This document shows positions 59,017-64,000 of a stretch of 64,000 nt of DNA, one piece after another; within the stretch, counting starts at the first letter, position 1; every line of letters starts with the position of its first letter. The DNA is from Lytechinus pictus (Eukaryota; Echinodermata; Echinoidea; Temnopleuroida; Toxopneustidae), in the NCBI RefSeq assembly GCF_037042905.1, contig NC_087247.1:36535420-36599419 (forward strand). The letters run 5' to 3'. Below the pieces are notes generated by a model, which saw only the letters and a list, made by a program, of their open reading frames with translations, made no database searches and had not been told where the DNA came from. A program made the translations under genes and the position numbers.

Positions 59017-59560
59017 TTTTTCTTGCAAGTTGCCATCTTGAATGACGTCATTATCGTTATTAACTTAATGTCTCGAATCGATATGTCGCGATTATAACTA
59101 GTACTAGTACTAGTATAACTAGTATCGTTTATCTTCGGTTTCGATCGCATATGGAGCAGATCGTATAATATCGAAAGCAATATCGATATCACATTCGTGA
59201 TTGTTGACGTTCGTTTGTAAATATTTTATAGTTTGGCTGCCATTTTGACAATTTTTATCGTGTTCAACCCAATTAAACATCGGTAAAGTATATTTTTCAT
59301 GCCTTTTTCATCTAGGCCTATATCGTTTAAAGTATTTAAATATTAAAATATTAAATTTTAAGTTTGTTGTTTATACATCCTTAGATTGTAAATTCGATGT
59401 GTAAAATTACATCAAACTTTGGACTGTGAATTGACAAAAGGGAGGGAATGAGAACACATGCGAGCCCACACGTACACCCTACCGTCGGTAAATGGGGATT
59501 ACAGTAAAATGTCAGAAATTGTTGAATAAATCCCCAGAAACGACGGTTATTCCTGTCTAT
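59017..59560. repeat. Diverged second copy of the 14.0-14.7 kb promoter/first-exon block
   Basis: Shares a 27-bp exact block (59017-59043), a TAGATTGTAAATTCGAT-like phrase (about 59383) and about 107 bp at 59453-59559 with 14004-14723. A CRE TGACGTCA sits at 59043-59050. The MSEIVE frame stops after six codons (59509-59529). An ACTAGT triplet array lies at 59097-59118. Confidence 0.6.
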
Positions 59561-60739
59561 CTTGCCGCATGCTCTGAATAGATCAATATTGGATTATTGC
59601 TATTGTTTCCAAGAGGAAGAGAAGAATCACGTGGAAATATTCCCATCCGCCACCCTTGAGCCCTCTCCAAACTCCCCTCTCTCATTTTCCCCAATATGTT
59701 TTATACACAGTCGCGTGCCGATATGCGAAGGTTTACTTACTCAACGCTATATTGGGCGCCCTTCTTCAGGAGCATTTTTCGGGCGTTTGGGAGCGTTTCA
59801 AAAAATCGCCGAAGTGTCCGATCTTCCACTTGTAGTGTAGTATCTTTGCTTTATCCTATCAAATCATTTCAAAGCAATTTCTACTGATTACATCTTTGCA
59901 AGAAACCCCGATATTACCAATCACAATTTGTTTTTTAAATTCCATTAACCTCATATAAGGATGAAAATAACTCACCTCTTTCTCTCGAAAGCTGGTCGCT
60001 GTTCAACTCGGGTTACTCAGCTCAGCACACACGTGTGTATATATTACTATATCGTTCAGAAGTTAAGTCTGAAGTTAGAGACTATGAATTTTACAATGGA
60101 CAATTATAGCTTGATGCGGTGCTTAATTTTTTTTATCCATATGCCCAGCAAATAGTTCGAACGTACAGTATCATACAGACGAAAAAATGATCAATCAATT
60201 ACTAGTAACCTTTCACTCTCTTCAAATTTTCACACGGTTTCATCATCTTTCAGATACCATTATTGGTAACTTCAGTTTTGCCCTTTAAATCTATGGTAGC
60301 TTCAATGTTACAAAATACATGTATTGTGTTGTGGAATTCACGGGTTTTTATGAAATGTGAAAAACCCTGCTTGCTTCGACAAGCTAGGTTCTAATATTTT
60401 TAAGTATGACATTTGAGGGGGCGAGATATGGCCTTTCGGGCAACATCTTGAAAAAATTTTTTCTCTGACCAAATTTGCTTTTGACCGCACAGAAACATAG
60501 CCCTAACAATTCGCTAACAGAGGCCCTGTTACAACCGGCAATGTGACAGCAATGCGTAATGTTACATCAATGCATTACTCCCATTACTCACACATTGAAA
60601 TAGATGTTTTTACTGCACAATCCGAAATATGGGACTGGGTTTACCGTTTACTGCTATAGTGGTCTGTTAGGCTAACAACGTTTCTGTGCAGCGTGGTGTT
60701 TCGAGCTGCTGCCAACTTTTTTTTTTTTTTTTTTTTTTT

Positions 60740-60768
60740 GGGAGGGGGCGGGGGCGGGGGCGGGGGGG
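60740..60768 (+). repeat. T-run followed by G-quadruplex-prone tract
   Basis: About 22 T, then GGGAGGGGG and three CGGGGG blocks: five G-runs separated by single bases, an ideal quadruplex pattern. Confidence 0.8.
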
Positions 60769-61408
60769 CAATTATGCCCAAGGGTCCCCCTCCCTGTTTT
60801 AGTCAAACATACTTATCAGAAATCACTTTATTCAAATCCAGACGACCTAAAACTGAAAGTTTTTTTTTACTGAATAATATCATATGGGTATAGTATAGTT
60901 ATACAACACATATTTACCTCTTGTTTCCATACTTTTCCTTCTTCCCCACCTCGAATGGGGATATTGTGAACATATAGGCCCTACTTTTTTGTTTTACTTT
61001 TATTCTTCATTTTCTCTTACCCTCATTTTTTTTTCTTCTATTACATCATCTTGAAAAGTAGCAGCTGCCCTTTGCCACTTCCCAAATCCTTATTTTGATG
61101 AAATGCATCAATTCATTTTTCTTCTTAATTCAAAGTTCTGATCTCATGCCAAGTTCCCGGGCCAAATTTTCTTGCTGGAAACTATGTAAATGCCACCACA
61201 TGTTGAATCACCATTTTTGTCACTATTATACCACCCAGTTCTGTAAAAGTGTGATCCCAGCCATGGAAACGGGCCCTTTTCATGGAAATTTATTACCAAA
61301 ACAGCAGAAAAGATGAACTAAGAGCAATCAACTATATAGTGGCATTATTTTCGAGAGAGTATGAGTTAAAAAACATACCTTAATTGTATTCGGATTTTTT
61401 TATATAAA

Positions 61409-62545
61409 ACAAGTGGAATGCCTCTGGCGGTCTCACCTGCATCACGCGATTCAATATAGCAGCAGTGCCGACTTTGAAAAACACCATTTAAATAATTATT
61501 CACAAAAAACACCATTCATATAATGATACAATACAACGTTCATTGACATTGGACCTTGATCATGTGACCTAAAACTTGTCAGTGATACTTAATTGATTAC
61601 CCCTATATCCACATTTTATGCACTATATCTATAAACTTTGAAAGTTATGACAGCAATCTAATAATTACCTCTAAAATGGCCGAAGTTCAATGACCTTAAA
61701 TGACGTTTGGTCATGTGACCTGAAACTCGCATGAGATGTTCAGTGATACTTGAAGACTCTTATGTCCAAGTTTTATGAACTAGACCAATATACTTAGAGT
61801 TATGATGGTAATTCAATGAATACCCCCAACATGGCCAATATCCATTGACCTTTGACCTTGGTCATGTGACCTGAAACTCGCACAGGATGTTCAGTGATAC
61901 TTGATTACTCTTATGTCTAAGTTTCATGAGTCAGATCCATAAACTTTCAAAGTTATGATGGTAATTCAACAGATACCCCCATTACGGCCAAAGTTCATTG
62001 ACCTTTGTCATGTGACCTGAAATGCACACAGGATGTTCAGTGATACTTGATTACTATTATGTCCAAGTTTCATGAATCAGAACCATAAACTTTCAAAGTT
62101 ATGATGGTAATTCAACAGATTTGGCCAAAGTTCATTGACCCTAAATGACCTTTGACCTTAGTCATGTGACGTGAAACTCATGCAGGATGTTCAGTAATAC
62201 TTGATTAACCTTATGTCTAAGTTTCATGAACTAGGTCTATATATTTTCTAAGTTATGATGACATTTCAAAAACTTAACATTAGGTTAAGATTTTGATCAA
62301 TGTTGATTCCCCAACATGGTGCAAGTTCATTGACCCTAAATGACCTTTGACCTTGATCATGTGACATGAAACTCAGGCAGAATGTTCAGTAATACTTGAT
62401 TAACCTTATGGCCAAGTTTCATGAACCAGGTCCATATACTTTCTAAGTTATGCTGTCATTTAAAAAACTTAAGATTTGGTGTTGACGCCGCCGTCGGAAA
62501 AGCGGCGCCTATAGTCTCACTCTGCTATGCAGGTGAGACAAAAAG
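61409..62545. mobile_element. TGACCT-rich dispersed repeat, copy 3
   Basis: Begins ACAAGTGGAATGCCTCTGGC and ends TGCTATGCAGGTGAGACAAAAA. Six to seven units; exact TGACCTTTGACCT at 61846, 62146 and 62341. Subterminal GTCTCACCTGCAT and ATGCAGGTGAGAC are exact inverted copies. Confidence 0.9.
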
Positions 62546-64000
62546 GGTTGTAAGTTCACATCTCTACTGGCAAAAATTACACTCTTTACTCATTGTTTGT
62601 CGTAGGCCTTCATGTATACAGTGGACCCCCCCCCCCCCCCCCCCCATCATTGGCTCAATTTGAATGTTTGTATAAGACAGATGTTACGAACATCAGGCTG
62701 GGTAAATTATGCTGCAGCATTGGCAACCTTCCAAGCATTTGACACAAGTCTCAACATTACTGCTCTTGCTATTCCATGTACAAGTCTCCTGCCGATCTAA
62801 CTTCATGAAAAACCTGTTAAATGTTTATACATTGAACTCAAAACAGAATGCCAATCCTTTTTCGCAGGTCAACAATTTCAAATTAAAGATTTAAAGATGA
62901 TGAGCTATATTCAAGAATGGATAAAAGCAGGTTTATTGAAAACTAGAATTGCACAATATTTTGTTATATATCGTCATCCCCGATGAATCAATGGGTGTCA
63001 AACATTGTCAAGTAACGTTCACAAACATACCATTTTTTCAGCTAAGCCTAACAGAATGGAGACGAGGAATAAAACATTGGTTATGGATGGTATTCTTTGA
63101 CCCTTTCCATTTGAATCTTGTGGGTTAGATTGGATTAATACAGAGGGCAGTGGGAATAAGGGCTGTGATGTTTAGCGTTTCAAGGCAATTTCTCGTCTGA
63201 AACGGATTTTAAGTTAAAATTATTGAATGGACCCATGAACCCAATACCACAATGATTGTTCATTGATGTTTAATGGCACAATATTTCAACATTATGGTCA
63301 TATTATGCCGCCCTAATGTACACTTGACATAAAGAAAGTAACCCAATTTGTTATTGATTCATTCTCATTTTCAATAAAGAGTATCCCATTTCCTGACATT
63401 GTTCTAGTTCATCACTAAACATACTAATTTTCTCATCCTTACTGTTCGTTTTCTCTCTTAAATTCATTTAATTTTCCCTCCCTCATTTATTTTACATTAT
63501 AATACATTGATTGTAAACATATCACAAGAGTTAAACGTGATAAAATGATAGCACTTTTGTTATGTATGGAAAGATTTTTGCTGCACAAACACCACATACA
63601 AATAAACTGACACATCTTGATTATAATTGATATATCTATTTCTATTCATAAGTTACAGAATGAATATATCTGTTTTAATATTCACATGTATGTACAATAT
63701 AACAATGCATTTGAACAATATCATCAAATAATCATCAGCCCAAAGCAAGCCAAAAAATAAGCATTGAAGGAAAGAGGAACAAAAGACTTAGAAATAACCT
63801 TCACAAAATTGAGGACAGTATTAAGTTATTACATTTAATCAAGCAAAATTCATAAAATCTAATAAACACATTGACAAACATTGTAACATGGTAAACTTAA
63901 TGAAAATTTTGATAAAGTGATAAAAAATAAAACACCTGTAACATTTATGAAAATATTTATTAGAATCATCATCATCCTCCACCTCCTCTTCCTAATCTTA
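62546..64000. other. No gene seen; C20 run at 62626-62645
   Basis: AT-rich sequence without recognisable exons or repeat ends. Confidence 0.45.

Overview
This is a window of an animal nuclear genome, very probably a sea urchin or close relative. The evidence is one intron-rich housekeeping gene with GT-AG introns, an AT-rich background, long C/G homopolymer runs, many TACATGTA-type words, a tRNA-derived SINE and a dense nested set of DNA transposons, fold-back elements and repeats with internal satellites. The species call is inference. Nothing is bacterial: there are no operons, ribosome binding sites or CRISPR.

The only gene I can prove is cytoplasmic isoleucyl-tRNA synthetase (IARS1). It is on the minus strand, with start codon at 50120-50122 and stop at 29040-29042. 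I resolved 24 coding exons; all junctions are GT-AG, the phases close, and the model gives 1185 codons plus stop. It carries the HIGH-type motif (HYGH), the CP1 editing domain, KMSKR, the anticodon-binding domain and one C-terminal UNE-I repeat, where human IARS1 has two. Its introns hold a degenerate LTR-retrotransposon 5' end, three different satellite-bearing repeats and several small fold-back elements.

Region by region: 1-2238 has no gene. 2239-3410 is a fold-back element nested inside another, both with TTAA duplications. 3474-4250 is a tandem repeat. 5180-6795 is an inverted-repeat element with Myb/SANT-like scraps and CpG-rich DNA. 9786-12117 is a transposon with 8-bp target duplications, an internal satellite and a 1.38-kb TA-flanked element inserted in it. 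12453-13150 is a dispersed repeat rich in TGACCT half-sites. 13443-13663 is a fold-back. 14000-15330 is promoter-like CpG-rich DNA with a possible first exon, partly duplicated near 59017-59560. 15650-15905 is a SINE. 16300-16780 and 22183-23716 are small and nested elements, two of them with CAGGGGC-type ends and 5-bp target duplications. 28140-28340 is a fold-back with perfect 80-bp arms just past the 3' end of IARS1. 29040-50122 is IARS1. 51857-55369 is a second copy of the 9.8-kb transposon, whose satellite has grown to about 25 units. 55845-58002 is another inverted-repeat element with a nested hairpin element. 61409-62545 is a third copy of the TGACCT-rich repeat.

The most interesting signals lie in the repeats. 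An exact nuclear-receptor DR1 sequence (TGACCTTTGACCT) occurs nine times across three otherwise unlike repeat families. RFX X-boxes (GTTACCATGGYAAC) recur in a satellite and in a palindrome inside IARS1 introns. A satellite has expanded inside one transposon copy, with a two-unit higher-order pattern. The 28.1-kb fold-back carries a hammerhead-like core.
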